Shown in pieces: positions 14,953 through 23,260 of a DNA stretch of 39,934 bases. The stretch spans positions 7,260-47,193 of the forward strand of contig MGKV01000009.1 in NCBI GenBank assembly GCA_001795795.1. The letters run 5' to 3'. The stretch comes from Candidatus Yanofskybacteria bacterium RIFCSPLOWO2_02_FULL_45_18 (GTDB taxonomy: Bacteria; Patescibacteriota; Minisyncoccia; 2-02-FULL-40-12; GWA2-44-9). The first letter of the stretch is position 1; each line of letters starts with the position of its first letter. A program made the translations under genes and the position numbers. The notes beneath the pieces are model-generated. The model made no database searches. It was not told the DNA's origin and saw only the letters and a program-made list of their open reading frames with translations.

Positions 14953-15661
14953 ATTTACCGGTCCGCAAATTCCACCTTATCTTTAAAACCTGAAAAAAAA
15001 CTTTAGGATACGACCACAAACTCACTTTTGAACCAGGCGGATTGCGCCACTCAATCGGAACTTCTTTTATTTTATAACTGAACCTGCGCGCCAAGGCCAG
15101 AAGCTCAACATCAAACCCCCAGCCAGAAGTCCTCATTTCCGGAAAAATTTTTTCCACCGCCTGCGCTGTAAATAATTTAAATCCTCTCTGGGTGTCTTTT
15201 ACTCCCGGCAGGACACAAAGCCGTATCCATAAATTGCCTAATTTCCCCAATAATCTTTTATAAAACGGCTCCGCGCCCGCAACTTTGGCGCCGCTTGTCC
15301 CGATGGATGCAATCACCACATCATACCCTTCGTTTATATACGGTATCATTTTATCAAGATTTTCTATTTTTGTGGAATTGTCGGCATCCATAAACAGGCG
15401 CAAGACACCCTGCGCCGCCAGTATCCCGGCTTGAACTGCTCTTGCCTTACCCTGATTTTTTTCTTTATCAATAATCCTTAGACTTTGGACTTTAGATTTT
15501 AAACTTTCAACAACAGATGCCGTCCTATCGCTTGACCCGTCATTAACAACGATAATTTCATAATCATATGGCTGTTTTTGTAAATACAAACTAACCGACC
15601 CTAAAGTCGATAAAATTCTTTTTTCTTCATTATAAGCAGGGATTATGACTGATAACCGCAT
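14930..15661 (-). CDS. Glycosyltransferase family 2 (dolichyl-phosphate-sugar synthase-like)
   Basis: 243 residues from MRLSVIIPAYNEEKRI. GT-A fold with nucleotide-binding YEIIVVNDGSSDRTASV, the metal-site DADNST and the acceptor part VKDTQRGFKLFTAQAVEKIF typical of the ALG5/DPM1-like group, which load a sugar on a polyprenyl phosphate. The frame is open for 29 more codons, but a TATAAT at 15668-15673 supports ATG 15661. KSKVQSLRI after VVESL is encoded by heptad repeats. No C-terminal membrane anchor. Coupled to dedA. Confidence 0.9.
   Translation of the reverse strand: MRLSVIIPAYNEEKRILSTLGSVSLYLQKQPYDYEIIVVNDGSSDRTASVVESLKSKVQSLRIIDKEKNQGKARAVQAGILAAQGVLRLFMDADNSTKIENLDKMIPYINEGYDVVIASIGTSGAKVAGAEPFYKRLLGKLGNLWIRLCVLPGVKDTQRGFKLFTAQAVEKIFPEMRTSGWGFDVELLALARRFSYKIKEVPIEWRNPPGSKVSLWSYPKVFFQVLKIRWNLRTGKYGNYISN
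15473..15511. repeat. Heptanucleotide repeats inside the GT2 gene
   Basis: In gene sense the units AAAATCT, AAAGTCC, AAAGTCT and AAGGATT stand at 7-bp spacing. They encode residues around KSKVQSLRI, between the first strand-helix unit and the DKEKNQGKARAV motif. Confidence 0.7.
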
Positions 15662-15667
15662 TACATT

Positions 15668-15673
15668 ATTATA
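15668..15673 (-). promoter_or_regulatory. -10 box giving a leaderless GT2 transcript
   Basis: TATAAT ends 6 nt before ATG 15661. A weak -35 (TTGCTA) would need a 19-bp spacer. The box lies in the divergent dprA-GT2 spacer. Confidence 0.5.
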
Positions 15674-15719
15674 TATCCTAATTTGACAAAAGTAGCAATC
15701 AGCTTTATCCTTTGGCGGC

Positions 15720-16595
15720 ATGTCAACTTGGCCGATTAAGACAATCAACCAGAAATTAAAAAAGTATCCGAACCTTTTAAGGCAAATTGCCGATGCTCCG
15801 CAAGAACTTTACTGCCGGGGCAACTTAGAGTTGCTGGATAGTCCGTGTTTTGCCGTTGTCGGCACGCGCAAGCTAACAAGCTACGGCAAGGAAGCGGCTG
15901 AAAGATTGGTAAGCGAATTGGCTAATCATTTTACCATCGTTAGCGGGCTGGCTTACGGTATTGACGCTATGGCGCATCAGGCCGCTCTGGATGCTGACGG
16001 TAAAACGATTGCCGTGTTAGGCGCTGGAGTGAACGACGAGTGTATCGGTCCGCCGTCTAACTTCAATCTCGCCATGGAAATTCTAAAAAATGACGGCCTA
16101 ATAGTTTCCGAGTATCCCGCCGGTTTCCACGCTAATCCCAAAACTTTTCCCCAGCGCAACCGAATAATAAGCGGCCTGTCAAAAGGAGTGCTGGTTGTGG
16201 AGGCGGATTTTGACAGTGGCTCCTTAATCACCGCCCGGTGCGCTCTTGACCAGAACCGCGATGTTTTCGCCGTGCCGGGCAGTATTTTTTCGTCGCGTTC
16301 AAGTGGAACGAATCACATAATCCAGAAAGGCGCTAAGCTGGTAACAAGCGTTAATGACATTTTAGAAGAGTACGGGAAAAATTTGGAACTATTTCCTAAA
16401 ACTTCGAATGACATATCAACAGAAAATGATGTTGAAAAAAAGATTCTTGATATACTTGATGAGAAAGGCGAACTGTCGGCCGACGAAATTGTGCGAACAG
16501 CCGGATTGGAAACATCTACAATTGCCGCCGCTCTTTCTTTGTTAGAATTAAAAAGTAAAATAAAAAAATCCGGCAACGGAAAGTTTAGAAAATGA
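15720..16595 (+). CDS. dprA: DNA processing protein DprA (Smf)
   Basis: 291 residues. Loads RecA on incoming single-stranded DNA during natural transformation. The Rossmann core has AVVGTRKLTSYGKEAAERLV, VSGLAYGIDAMAHQAAL, TIAVLGAGV, SEYPAGFHANPKTFPQRNRI and ITARCALDQNRDVFAVPGS followed by SGTNHIIQKGAKLV. A short winged-helix-like C-terminus (DILDEKGELSADEIVRTAGL) follows. The N-terminal SAM-like part is short. The stop overlaps topA as ATGA, so the pair is co-translated; dprA-topA is a common bacterial order. Its presence fits DNA uptake by CPR cells. Confidence 0.95.
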   Translation: MSTWPIKTINQKLKKYPNLLRQIADAPQELYCRGNLELLDSPCFAVVGTRKLTSYGKEAAERLVSELANHFTIVSGLAYGIDAMAHQAALDADGKTIAVLGAGVNDECIGPPSNFNLAMEILKNDGLIVSEYPAGFHANPKTFPQRNRIISGLSKGVLVVEADFDSGSLITARCALDQNRDVFAVPGSIFSSRSSGTNHIIQKGAKLVTSVNDILEEYGKNLELFPKTSNDISTENDVEKKILDILDEKGELSADEIVRTAGLETSTIAAALSLLELKSKIKKSGNGKFRK

Positions 16596-18619
16596 ACCTA
16601 ATAATCGTCGAAAGTCCTACAAAAGCAAAAACAATTTCCCGCTTCCTTGGGAAAGATTTTATCGTGGCATCATCATTCGGCCACGTTCGTGACTTGCCCA
16701 AAGGAGAACTGGGCGTAGACATAGAGCATGACTTTGAGCCCAAGTATGTCGTGCCGACCAAGGCCAAGAAAAATGTCGCTATTCTCAAAAAGGACGCAGA
16801 AAAATCTGACACCATCATTCTCGCGACAGACGAAGACCGCGAAGGAGAAGCAATCGCGTGGCATCTTTCCGAGGCCCTTGGCCTGAACACAATTGACAAA
16901 AAACAATTGACATCCGGCCAGTCAAAGGTCAAAGGTCAAAGGTCAAAGGTCGTTCAACGAATTGTGTTTCATGAGATCACCAAGTCAGCGATTGAACAGG
17001 CGCTCAAGAATCCAAGACAAATTGATGAAAACCTAGTTGATGCCCAGCAGGCGCGGCGCATTTTGGATCGTTTGGTCGGTTACAAACTCTCGCCTTTCCT
17101 CTGGAAAAAGGTAGCCCGCGGTCTTTCGGCTGGCCGCGTCCAATCAGTTGCGGTGCGACTGATAGTTGAACGTGAACGCGAAATTGAAAAGTTCAAACCG
17201 GATGAATACTGGAATATCAGCGCGGAACTGAAAACTGGCCAAGATAAAGTTATAACCGCCGAGTTGGTTAAAATTGACGGCGAAACTCTGGACAAGCTGG
17301 CCATAAAAAACCAAGCCCAAGCCCAAAAGATAGTCAGCGATCTTGCCGGCGCCGATTATAAAGTCTCGGCCATAGATCAAAAGGAAATGGTCCGTAACCC
17401 ATTCGCACCCTTTACCACCAGCACTCTCCAGCAGGATGCCGCCAGGAAACTGCATTTTTCAGCCAAGCAAACCATGCGCTTAGCTCAGCAACTCTATGAG
17501 GGTGTTGAGCTAGGTCCAGACGGGTCTCACGGCCTCATTACTTATATGCGCACCGATTCGGTCAATCTTTCGGCCGAGTCACTGACTAAAGCCAGAGAAT
17601 ATATCACCTCTTCATATGGCGAAAAATATTTGGAAATCCGCCAATACAAAACAAAATCTAAAGGCGCACAAGAAGCACATGAAGCCATCCGGCCGACCGA
17701 TCCAACGCGTCACCCCGACGCGATTCAACAATATCTTTCGCCGCAACAGTTCCGGCTTTATAATCTCATCTGGCGGCGTTTTACGGCTTCGCAAATGGCC
17801 AAAGCAATCTTTAATCAAACCGGCATTGATATTCAGACCAAGCAATATGGTTTCCGCGCTAACGGCACGACCATGAAGTTTGATGGTTTTCTTAAGGTAT
17901 ACCCCACCAAATTTGAAGAGAACGAGTTGCCAGTCGTTAAGACCGGCGAGGAATTAGAATTAAAAGAGTTAAAACCGGAACAGCACTTTACCAAACCGCC
18001 AGCGCGTTATAACGAGGCCTCACTTATTAAGACCCTTGAAAAAGAAGGCATCGGACGCCCTTCAACCTATGCCACGATAATTTCAACGATTCAGGATCGC
18101 AATTATGTGACCAAGGATCGCTCGCGCTATTTTTCTCCAACCGAAATAGGTGTTATGGTTAATGATTTGCTGGTTGAACATTTCCCCAAAATAGTGGATA
18201 TTAAATTTACTTCGCAGATGGAAGAAGAGCTTGACGATATTGCCGAAGGCAAAAGAGAGTGGGTGCCGGTACTCAGGAAATTCTATACTCCTTTTGCCAA
18301 ACAGCTTGAGGAAAAATATAAAGAAGTGACCAAAGAAAAAGTGACCAACCAAATTAAAACCGGAGAGAAATGCCCCGAATGCAAAGAGGGCGATTTGGTT
18401 GAGAAGATGGGACGTTATGGGCGGTTTACCGCCTGCTCCCGTTTTCCGGATTGCAAATATATCCAGAAGAAACCCAAAGCCGAAGTTGAAACCACCGGCG
18501 AGAAATGCGATAAATGCGGCGAGGGCGAAATGATTATCCGCTCCGGCAAGTTCGGCAAATTTTTGGCCTGCTCCCGTTATCCAAAGTGTAAAAATACACG
18601 CAAGATTGAAACCCAATAG
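16592..18619 (+). CDS. topA: DNA topoisomerase I (type IA)
   Basis: 675 residues. Relaxes negative supercoils through a 5'-phosphotyrosine intermediate. Toprim domain at the N-terminus (IIVESPTKAKTI, DEDREGEAIAWH), catalytic Y318 in LITYMRTDSVNLS, and two C-terminal zinc ribbons (CPECKEGDLVEKMGRYGRF and CDKCGEGEMIIRSGKFGKF, each with a second Cys pair). About residues 110-121 (SKVKGQRSKV) come from a four-fold GGTCAAA heptad repeat sitting just before RIVFHEIT, where orthologs have a short link. Starts inside the dprA stop. Length is short-normal for CPR. Confidence 0.96.
   Translation: MNLIIVESPTKAKTISRFLGKDFIVASSFGHVRDLPKGELGVDIEHDFEPKYVVPTKAKKNVAILKKDAEKSDTIILATDEDREGEAIAWHLSEALGLNTIDKKQLTSGQSKVKGQRSKVVQRIVFHEITKSAIEQALKNPRQIDENLVDAQQARRILDRLVGYKLSPFLWKKVARGLSAGRVQSVAVRLIVEREREIEKFKPDEYWNISAELKTGQDKVITAELVKIDGETLDKLAIKNQAQAQKIVSDLAGADYKVSAIDQKEMVRNPFAPFTTSTLQQDAARKLHFSAKQTMRLAQQLYEGVELGPDGSHGLITYMRTDSVNLSAESLTKAREYITSSYGEKYLEIRQYKTKSKGAQEAHEAIRPTDPTRHPDAIQQYLSPQQFRLYNLIWRRFTASQMAKAIFNQTGIDIQTKQYGFRANGTTMKFDGFLKVYPTKFEENELPVVKTGEELELKELKPEQHFTKPPARYNEASLIKTLEKEGIGRPSTYATIISTIQDRNYVTKDRSRYFSPTEIGVMVNDLLVEHFPKIVDIKFTSQMEEELDDIAEGKREWVPVLRKFYTPFAKQLEEKYKEVTKEKVTNQIKTGEKCPECKEGDLVEKMGRYGRFTACSRFPDCKYIQKKPKAEVETTGEKCDKCGEGEMIIRSGKFGKFLACSRYPKCKNTRKIETQ
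16921..16951. repeat. Heptanucleotide repeat (GGTCAAA x4) inside topA
   Basis: GTCAAAG units repeat four times without error, in frame. The segment lies between AACACAATT (16886-16894) and its inverted copy AATTGTGTT (16960-16968). Confidence 0.9.
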
Positions 18620-18633
18620 GAGAGTGCGGAAAA

Positions 18634-18909
18634 ATGGACTTTGACAAAATTACCGGCGCGATAGCAATGATTATCTCTTTGGGGATATCCTTACTGTTAG
18701 CCGACCAGATCCGGCTGGTGCGAAAAATTGGACGAACCGAAAATTTGTCGATACCCTTGCAGGTCATCGTAACACTGTCCTATTTGGGGTGGGTTCTGCA
18801 CGGTTTAAGCACTGGCGACCTGTTTTTAACTATTTCGCAGAGTTTCGGATTCATCATGATGTGCATGCTTCTTTATTCTATAGAAAGAGCCCGGAAAAAG
18901 GACAAGTAA
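18634..18909 (+). CDS. SemiSWEET/PQ-loop-like small membrane protein
   Basis: 91 residues with three membrane segments (about 8-25, 42-58 and 64-84). The pattern ADQIRLVRKIGRTENLSIPL then WVLHGLSTGD and ISQSFGFIMM resembles the SemiSWEET half-transporter: a P/Q-loop-like element, a K/R-T-K region followed by LS, a W-x-x-x-G and an N/S-x-x-G. Such proteins dimerise and move small sugars. The usual PQ pair reads DQ here, so assignment is tentative. An AGGAG overlaps the topA stop, about 12 nt from ATG, suggesting read-through from topA. Confidence 0.7.
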   Translation: MDFDKITGAIAMIISLGISLLLADQIRLVRKIGRTENLSIPLQVIVTLSYLGWVLHGLSTGDLFLTISQSFGFIMMCMLLYSIERARKKDK

Positions 18910-19008
18910 TCATCCCTTCAAACATCCAAACATCGTTATGGACAAAGGAAGGGGTTTTTGTTAGGATAATCCGATTTTTCACAACAATTTCAAAAAGGAG
19001 AAAGAAAA

Positions 19009-20322
19009 ATGAGAAAGATTTGGTTCTTGTTGATGTGCTTGCTTTTCGCGTTGGCGACAACCCCTGTTCACGCCGACCACCAGCGCACCATTCTGCAAGT
19101 CGGCGAGGCCACAATGTTCGTTGAACAAGGATCCGAATTTGAGTTGGATCAACTCTTCCATGGCGGCTATGGGTTACGCCTTTTGCGGGGTAAGGTTTTG
19201 GTCAAAGGCGAAGGCAGTATTGAGACTCCCAATGTGCGACAATCCGAGTGGAGAGATGTTGTTGTCAGCGGATCAACTGATTCAATATTTCAAGTCGTTG
19301 TTTCAAGTTATGGAACCAAGGTCAACGTCATTCGTGGATGGGTCCACATGTTCTACCCCTTTGAGGCGACACTCCTGCCATGTTATGTGGCAACGGTTGA
19401 TTACCCAAGATTTAGGGTTGAGAAAGATTGTCCAAACAATTCTTCCTTTGAAGACTGGGCCATGAACACCGAGTCGTCCGCATCTAGCCACGAAGTCATC
19501 ATTGAGCGACAAACAGAATATATTGTCGTACGCACCTATGTACCCGCTTGGGGTGGCTATCACAACATTCACTACTACTGCGACCCCTATGGCGACTGCG
19601 ACTACCTGCTCCACCGCAATGGTTATTTCACTTATGCTGTCGGCGTTGGTTGGGTATGGGTACCCTACGACTATTTCTGGCAGAATGTTTACTGCTACGA
19701 CTACGATAACTACTATATCGTAACGCACTATCACCAGCCGGAGTGGAGATATTACCACCACTACTATCACGGCCAGACACCGCCACAACCCCAAATTGTT
19801 AAACAAGCATCAGTTCGGCCGCCAGTCGTCAAACAAAAAATCGCGCCGATGGAGCCGGCCAACGCGCCAATTTCAAAAGAAGTTAAGCGCGAATATACCG
19901 AACCGGGAGACCGGCCAAAGCGCGAAAAAGAAACTCTTCAACAGCGGCGGGTTGAGCCGGAAAAAGTAAAACCCAAAGTTGAGAAGCTACCGGTTGAACC
20001 AGAAAGAAACAAACCTAATGTTGAGAGAACACCAGTTGAAAAAAAATCCGAACCCAAAACTGAAAAGTTGCCGCCGGGCTTTATTCCGCCACATACTTCT
20101 CCTCCCGAAATAAAACCGAAGCCCGAAGAAAAGGAGAAGCAAGAAAGACCTGTTATGGAACACAAGCAAAGCCGGCCAGCGGAGCAACCACCGGTAGTCA
20201 AGCCGGCTCCAAAAGATGAGCCGTCAAAAGAAAAGCCCGCCAACAAAAAGCAGGAGTCGGAGAAAAAGAAAATAAAGCCGAAGGCCGAAAAAAAGAAAGA
20301 TAAAGAAAAAGAGCAGAACTGA
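19009..20322 (+). CDS. Secreted FecR-like protein with charged repeat tail
   Basis: 437 residues. N-terminal signal peptide (MRKIWFLLMCLLFALATTPVHA, likely cut after AHA-like VHA). Residues ~25-120 look like a FecR-type beta domain (ILQVGEATMFVEQGSEFEL, LRGKVLVKG, VVSSYGTKVNVIRGWVHMF). Residues ~165-255 are rich in Tyr, Trp and His (WVWVPYDYFWQNVYCYDYD), recalling the W-V-P-rich segments that follow FecR domains in some envelope proteins. Residues ~265-437 are a disordered Lys/Glu/Pro tail with repeated KPKVEKLPVEPE-type units. AGGAG precedes the ATG by 8 nt, and a terminator follows. Function unknown; extracellular location is likely. Confidence 0.8.
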   Translation: MRKIWFLLMCLLFALATTPVHADHQRTILQVGEATMFVEQGSEFELDQLFHGGYGLRLLRGKVLVKGEGSIETPNVRQSEWRDVVVSGSTDSIFQVVVSSYGTKVNVIRGWVHMFYPFEATLLPCYVATVDYPRFRVEKDCPNNSSFEDWAMNTESSASSHEVIIERQTEYIVVRTYVPAWGGYHNIHYYCDPYGDCDYLLHRNGYFTYAVGVGWVWVPYDYFWQNVYCYDYDNYYIVTHYHQPEWRYYHHYYHGQTPPQPQIVKQASVRPPVVKQKIAPMEPANAPISKEVKREYTEPGDRPKREKETLQQRRVEPEKVKPKVEKLPVEPERNKPNVERTPVEKKSEPKTEKLPPGFIPPHTSPPEIKPKPEEKEKQERPVMEHKQSRPAEQPPVVKPAPKDEPSKEKPANKKQESEKKKIKPKAEKKKDKEKEQN

Positions 20323-20330
20323 TCTGCTCC

Positions 20331-20357
20331 GCCTGTTCATACGAACAGGCTTTTGTT
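20331..20357 (+). terminator. Terminator after the secreted protein gene
   Basis: GCCTGTTC-ATAC-GAACAGGC followed by TTTTGTTT. Confidence 0.9.
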
Positions 20358-20368
20358 TACCAGTATCT

Positions 20369-20397
20369 ATTGACGCCTTTTTAGAAGAAGATTACCC
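20369..20397 (+). promoter_or_regulatory. Possible promoter of the 146-residue protein gene
   Basis: TTGACG, 17-bp spacer and TACCCT; the -10 is poor, but the site sits right after a terminator and before a gene that needs a promoter. Confidence 0.35.
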
Positions 20398-20417
20398 TGA
20401 CAACAGAGGATTAACAA

Positions 20418-20858
20418 ATGAATAAGCTGTTTTCTCAGTGTTTTTTAGCACAAATTGACAACAATATCAGAATCGGAGCAATCGCCGTTTTTGGAGAAAC
20501 TAAAGAACAAATAGTAAACCAAGGAGCCGCCGCATTAAAACAAATCTATAGTGAGCGGGAGGGTTACAAAAACCACGGCACTACGGCTTACGAAATACCG
20601 GAAAAGTTGATAAGATACGCGCTGGGAAGCGGCAAAAAATTTTTTTGCATGGCCTGCATGGTAATAAAAGGCCGTCGCATGTTTTTAAGCGGCGGGGCGA
20701 TGATTGAGGAGTCGCAAGACGCTGCTTGGGAAAAAGGCATGAAGCAACTTCTTGATGCCCACCCTCCCGACGATGGTTGGAATAACCATATTGTTATGGC
20801 TTACGAAACCCCGAGAGAAATTTTAGAAGAAGCTCTGGCGACATATCAAGCATTGTAA
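20418..20858 (+). CDS. Unknown protein with internal duplication
   Basis: 146 residues, soluble. Two halves are related: KQIYSEREGYKNHGTTAYEI then PEKLIRYAL (41-69) and KQLLDAHPPDDGWNNHIVMA then YETPREILEEAL (109-140). They share KQ(I/L), (K/N)NH, AYE-P and AL, with a 3-residue gap between them. Upstream parts (GETKEQIVNQGAAAL / AMIEESQDAAWEKGM) align more loosely. So the protein is probably a fused dimer of a ~70-residue unit. GAGG lies 9 nt before ATG, and a terminator follows. Family not recognised. Confidence 0.75.
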   Translation: MNKLFSQCFLAQIDNNIRIGAIAVFGETKEQIVNQGAAALKQIYSEREGYKNHGTTAYEIPEKLIRYALGSGKKFFCMACMVIKGRRMFLSGGAMIEESQDAAWEKGMKQLLDAHPPDDGWNNHIVMAYETPREILEEALATYQAL

Positions 20859-20866
20859 AAATTAAC

Positions 20867-20886
20867 AAGCCCCCTGTGGGGCTTTT
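20867..20886. terminator. Shared terminator between convergent genes
   Basis: AAGCCCC-CTGT-GGGGCTT followed by TTGT on the + strand, and by a T-rich run on the - strand. It lies between the 146-residue gene and the convergent methyltransferase gene. Confidence 0.85.
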
Positions 20887-20910
20887 GTAATTACATCCGG
20901 CATCTAACAT

Positions 20911-21471
20911 TTAAATTTTTTCGTAAATGTAGACGGTCTTATTACCGATTGGCCATTGCCCCACCAGAGAAAACCCGCTTTCATAATCCTTGAGCCGGAA
21001 AAGGCAAGTTATAATTTTAGCGCCACGAAGAAGCTCGGAAGAAAGTTTTGGTAAAATCTTGTCCGTCATCTTGGGCAAAAGATAAGCATAGACGACATCG
21101 GCTCCGGATATGTCGGCGTCAAACAAACTCCTTCTGACCACATCGGCTCTGTCACCGACCTTATGCCAGCGGTTTAACAATTTTGAAATCAGATACGGCC
21201 ACCACGAAAGCTCATAACCGACCGCATGCTTAAAACCGGCGGCAATGGCGCCGCGCAATACCCTCCCATCGCCGCTACCCAAGTCAATAAATAATCCCCG
21301 CCGGCCGGAAGGCAAAAATGAAAACATCTTCCGGGCTATTTCTTTATTAACCGGAACATACGGCGCGCCCAAGATTGAAGAATAAATACCGGAACCAAAA
21401 AGTAGCAGTTCGCCCGCAACTAAAGCTACCGCTAAAAGCAAAAAGGCCAAGTAAAACGCGAGAAACAACAT
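20911..21471 (-). CDS. Membrane-anchored class I SAM methyltransferase-like protein
   Basis: 186 residues. One N-terminal membrane segment (2-24), then GAPYVPVNKEIARKMF and the SAM-binding motif I FIDLGSGDGRVLRGAIAAG, motif II GYELSWWPYL, and VVYAYLLPKM in the motif IV position. The arrangement of a membrane helix plus GAPYVP plus DLGSGDGR recalls the lysine methyltransferases of the ANTKMT/ATPSCKMT (FAM173) group. The target is unknown. Its ATG follows the parB TAA with no gap, so it is coupled to parB. Confidence 0.8.
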   Translation of the reverse strand: MLFLAFYLAFLLLAVALVAGELLLFGSGIYSSILGAPYVPVNKEIARKMFSFLPSGRRGLFIDLGSGDGRVLRGAIAAGFKHAVGYELSWWPYLISKLLNRWHKVGDRADVVRRSLFDADISGADVVYAYLLPKMTDKILPKLSSELLRGAKIITCLFRLKDYESGFSLVGQWPIGNKTVYIYEKI

Positions 21472-22362
21472 TTAATCTATGATGTTTTTTGCAATCGTGT
21501 TGAGTTCTTCAAGGGTGGCAAAACGAATGACGATTTTGCCGCCGGCGGCGTCACTGCGGATTAAAACCGGCGTTTTGAGAGTTTCTTTGAGGTTTTCTTC
21601 CAGCTCAATAAAACGTTTGTCTTTTTGGGGAGTTTTTTTGGATGGTTTGACGGCTTTAGCGCTTGAAGCCATGCTTTCCACATCTTTGGACGATACGCCG
21701 CCGGAAAGTATTTGTTTGAAAACCTGCATCTGCTGTTCGGCGTTATCAAACGACAACAACGCGCGGGCATGCGCTTTGGCGATCTTGCCTTCCTGCAAAG
21801 CGGTTTTAATTACAGCCGGCAGATTCAAAAGACGGATAGAGTTGGTCACAACTTCGCGCGACTTCCCCACCTTTTCGGAAATTTCTCTTTGGTTTAAGCC
21901 GAATTCTTTTTGCAAACGGTCATAGGCCCGGGCTTCTTCCATCGGATTAAGGTCTTCGCGCTGAAGGTTCTCAATAAGAGCAAGCTCCAGACGAACACTC
22001 TTGGCTCCGTCAGGCGGATCATCGCGGATAACCACCGGCACTCTGGGCAGACCGGCAATTTTGGCGGCGCGTAAACGGCGTTCACCGGCGATCAGTTGAT
22101 AAGAAACATCCCTTCCTTTTATGGTTTCCGTTTCAATTTTGGAAACCAAGAGTGGCTGAAGTATGCCGTATTTGCGCACGGACTGCGCCAAATCCTTTAA
22201 AGCCGCCTCATCAAATTCCTTGCGGGGCTGGTCGGGGTTGGGTTGGATTTTATGCAATTCCACCAAAAAAACGCTCTCTTTTTGAGATTCGGGTTTTGCC
22301 GCACCGGTTGTTGTGGGAATCAGGGAACCCAGTCCCTTGCCCAGACCGAAGAATTTTTTCAC
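21472..22362 (-). CDS. parB: Chromosome partitioning protein ParB (Spo0J)
   Basis: 296 residues. CTP-dependent DNA clamp that binds parS and works with ParA in chromosome segregation. N-terminal GKGLGSLIP, then the ParB/Srx fold with QPNPDQPRKEFD, GILQPLLV and AGERRLRAAKIAG (GERR nucleotide-binding motif), ENLQREDLNPMEEARAYDRL, a helix-turn-helix (NQREISEKVGKSREVVTNSI) and a C-terminal dimer domain. It follows parA by 8 bp. No parS-like site (TTTCACGTGAAA type) was noticed in the window. Confidence 0.96.
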   Translation of the reverse strand: MKKFFGLGKGLGSLIPTTTGAAKPESQKESVFLVELHKIQPNPDQPRKEFDEAALKDLAQSVRKYGILQPLLVSKIETETIKGRDVSYQLIAGERRLRAAKIAGLPRVPVVIRDDPPDGAKSVRLELALIENLQREDLNPMEEARAYDRLQKEFGLNQREISEKVGKSREVVTNSIRLLNLPAVIKTALQEGKIAKAHARALLSFDNAEQQMQVFKQILSGGVSSKDVESMASSAKAVKPSKKTPQKDKRFIELEENLKETLKTPVLIRSDAAGGKIVIRFATLEELNTIAKNIID

Positions 22363-22370
22363 TTATTATT

Positions 22371-23132
22371 CTATCCCAACCGAATGATTTCCTGCGCCAA
22401 TTGGCGATACGCTTTGGCGGCAGACGAGTCGGGATCAAATTGCAAAATTGTTTTGCCGAAACTCGGCGCCTCGGCCAATGACACCGTCCGAGGAATCACC
22501 GCTTCAAAAACCCTCCCCGGAAAATTTTTGGTCACTTCGTTCAGCACCTGTCGCGCCAATTGGTTCCTCTTATCATACATTGTAAGTAATACGCCCAACA
22601 CTTGCAAATCCGGATTGAGTCCGCTGTGCACCAGCTCGATTGTTTTTAACAACTGCCCCAGCCCTTCAAGGGCAAAATACTCGCACTGCACCGGAATCAA
22701 GACCTTTTCTGAAGCCACTAGGCCATTTATCGTCAGCAGTCCCAGCGACGGCGGACAATCAACCAAAATATAATCATAATTGGTGCGGATATTGTTTAAA
22801 ACTTTTTTCAGGCGCGATTCCCGCTCCTCCATCGTCACCAGTTCCACGGTCGCGCCAGCCAAACTTTGCGACGCCGGCAGGATATCAAAACCAAAAATTG
22901 AGGTCCTCTTAAGAAATGTGAGCGGATTCTGGTCATTGACGATAGCGTGGTAAATATTGGGGTGTTCTGTGTCCATATTTACACCCAGTCCCACCGTCGC
23001 ATTAGCTTGCGAATCAAGGTCAACCAAAAGCACATATTTTCCCTGCGCGGCAAGGTATGCTCCGAGATTGATGGAAGTTGTCGTTTTGCCCACGCCCCCC
23101 TTTTGATTGCAGACCGCGATAATGCGAGCCAT
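22371..23132 (-). CDS. parA: Chromosome partitioning ATPase ParA (Soj)
   Basis: 253 residues. Deviant Walker A NQKGGVGKTTTSINL (residues 9-23), Walker A' LLVDLDSQANAT, Walker B DYILVDCPPSLG, all typical of chromosomal ParA without an N-terminal HTH. It binds DNA non-specifically with ATP and is stimulated by ParB. First gene of the parA-parB-methyltransferase unit. The upstream spacer contains the direct repeat TTTACAATAAC twice (about 23158-23188), a possible operator, unproven. Confidence 0.96.
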   Translation of the reverse strand: MARIIAVCNQKGGVGKTTTSINLGAYLAAQGKYVLLVDLDSQANATVGLGVNMDTEHPNIYHAIVNDQNPLTFLKRTSIFGFDILPASQSLAGATVELVTMEERESRLKKVLNNIRTNYDYILVDCPPSLGLLTINGLVASEKVLIPVQCEYFALEGLGQLLKTIELVHSGLNPDLQVLGVLLTMYDKRNQLARQVLNEVTKNFPGRVFEAVIPRTVSLAEAPSFGKTILQFDPDSSAAKAYRQLAQEIIRLG

Positions 23133-23196
23133 GGAAAAAATAATTAGCCTATTTCCATTTTACAATAACCGCTTTAATTTACAATAACAAAGAAAG

Positions 23197-23224
23197 TTGC
23201 TTTTGCGGATAAATCTGCTACAAT
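23197..23224 (+). promoter_or_regulatory. Promoter of the 117-residue protein gene
   Basis: -35 TTGCTT, 16-bp spacer, -10 TACAAT, about 36 nt before ATG 23261. Confidence 0.55.
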
Positions 23225-23260
23225 GTTTAAGTTTTGCATATTCCAATACATGAGGAGAAA

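Noticed and set aside
15662-15748. Longer start of the GT2 gene at 15748
   Set aside because: It would overlap the dprA start and precede a TATAAT placed exactly for ATG 15661; the family begins at MRLSVIIPAYNEE.
16921-16951. CRISPR or minisatellite array
   Set aside because: Units are only 7 bp with no spacers, and the tract is coding in topA; no CRISPR array is seen anywhere in the window.
15720-18619. Alternative genetic code (TGA as Gly)
   Set aside because: dprA and pgk end at TGA where their families end, and no in-frame TGA is needed in conserved genes.
21472-23132. Plasmid origin suggested by parA-parB
   Set aside because: The proteins are of chromosomal type and the surrounding genes are housekeeping; no replication initiator, parS or iteron cluster was seen.
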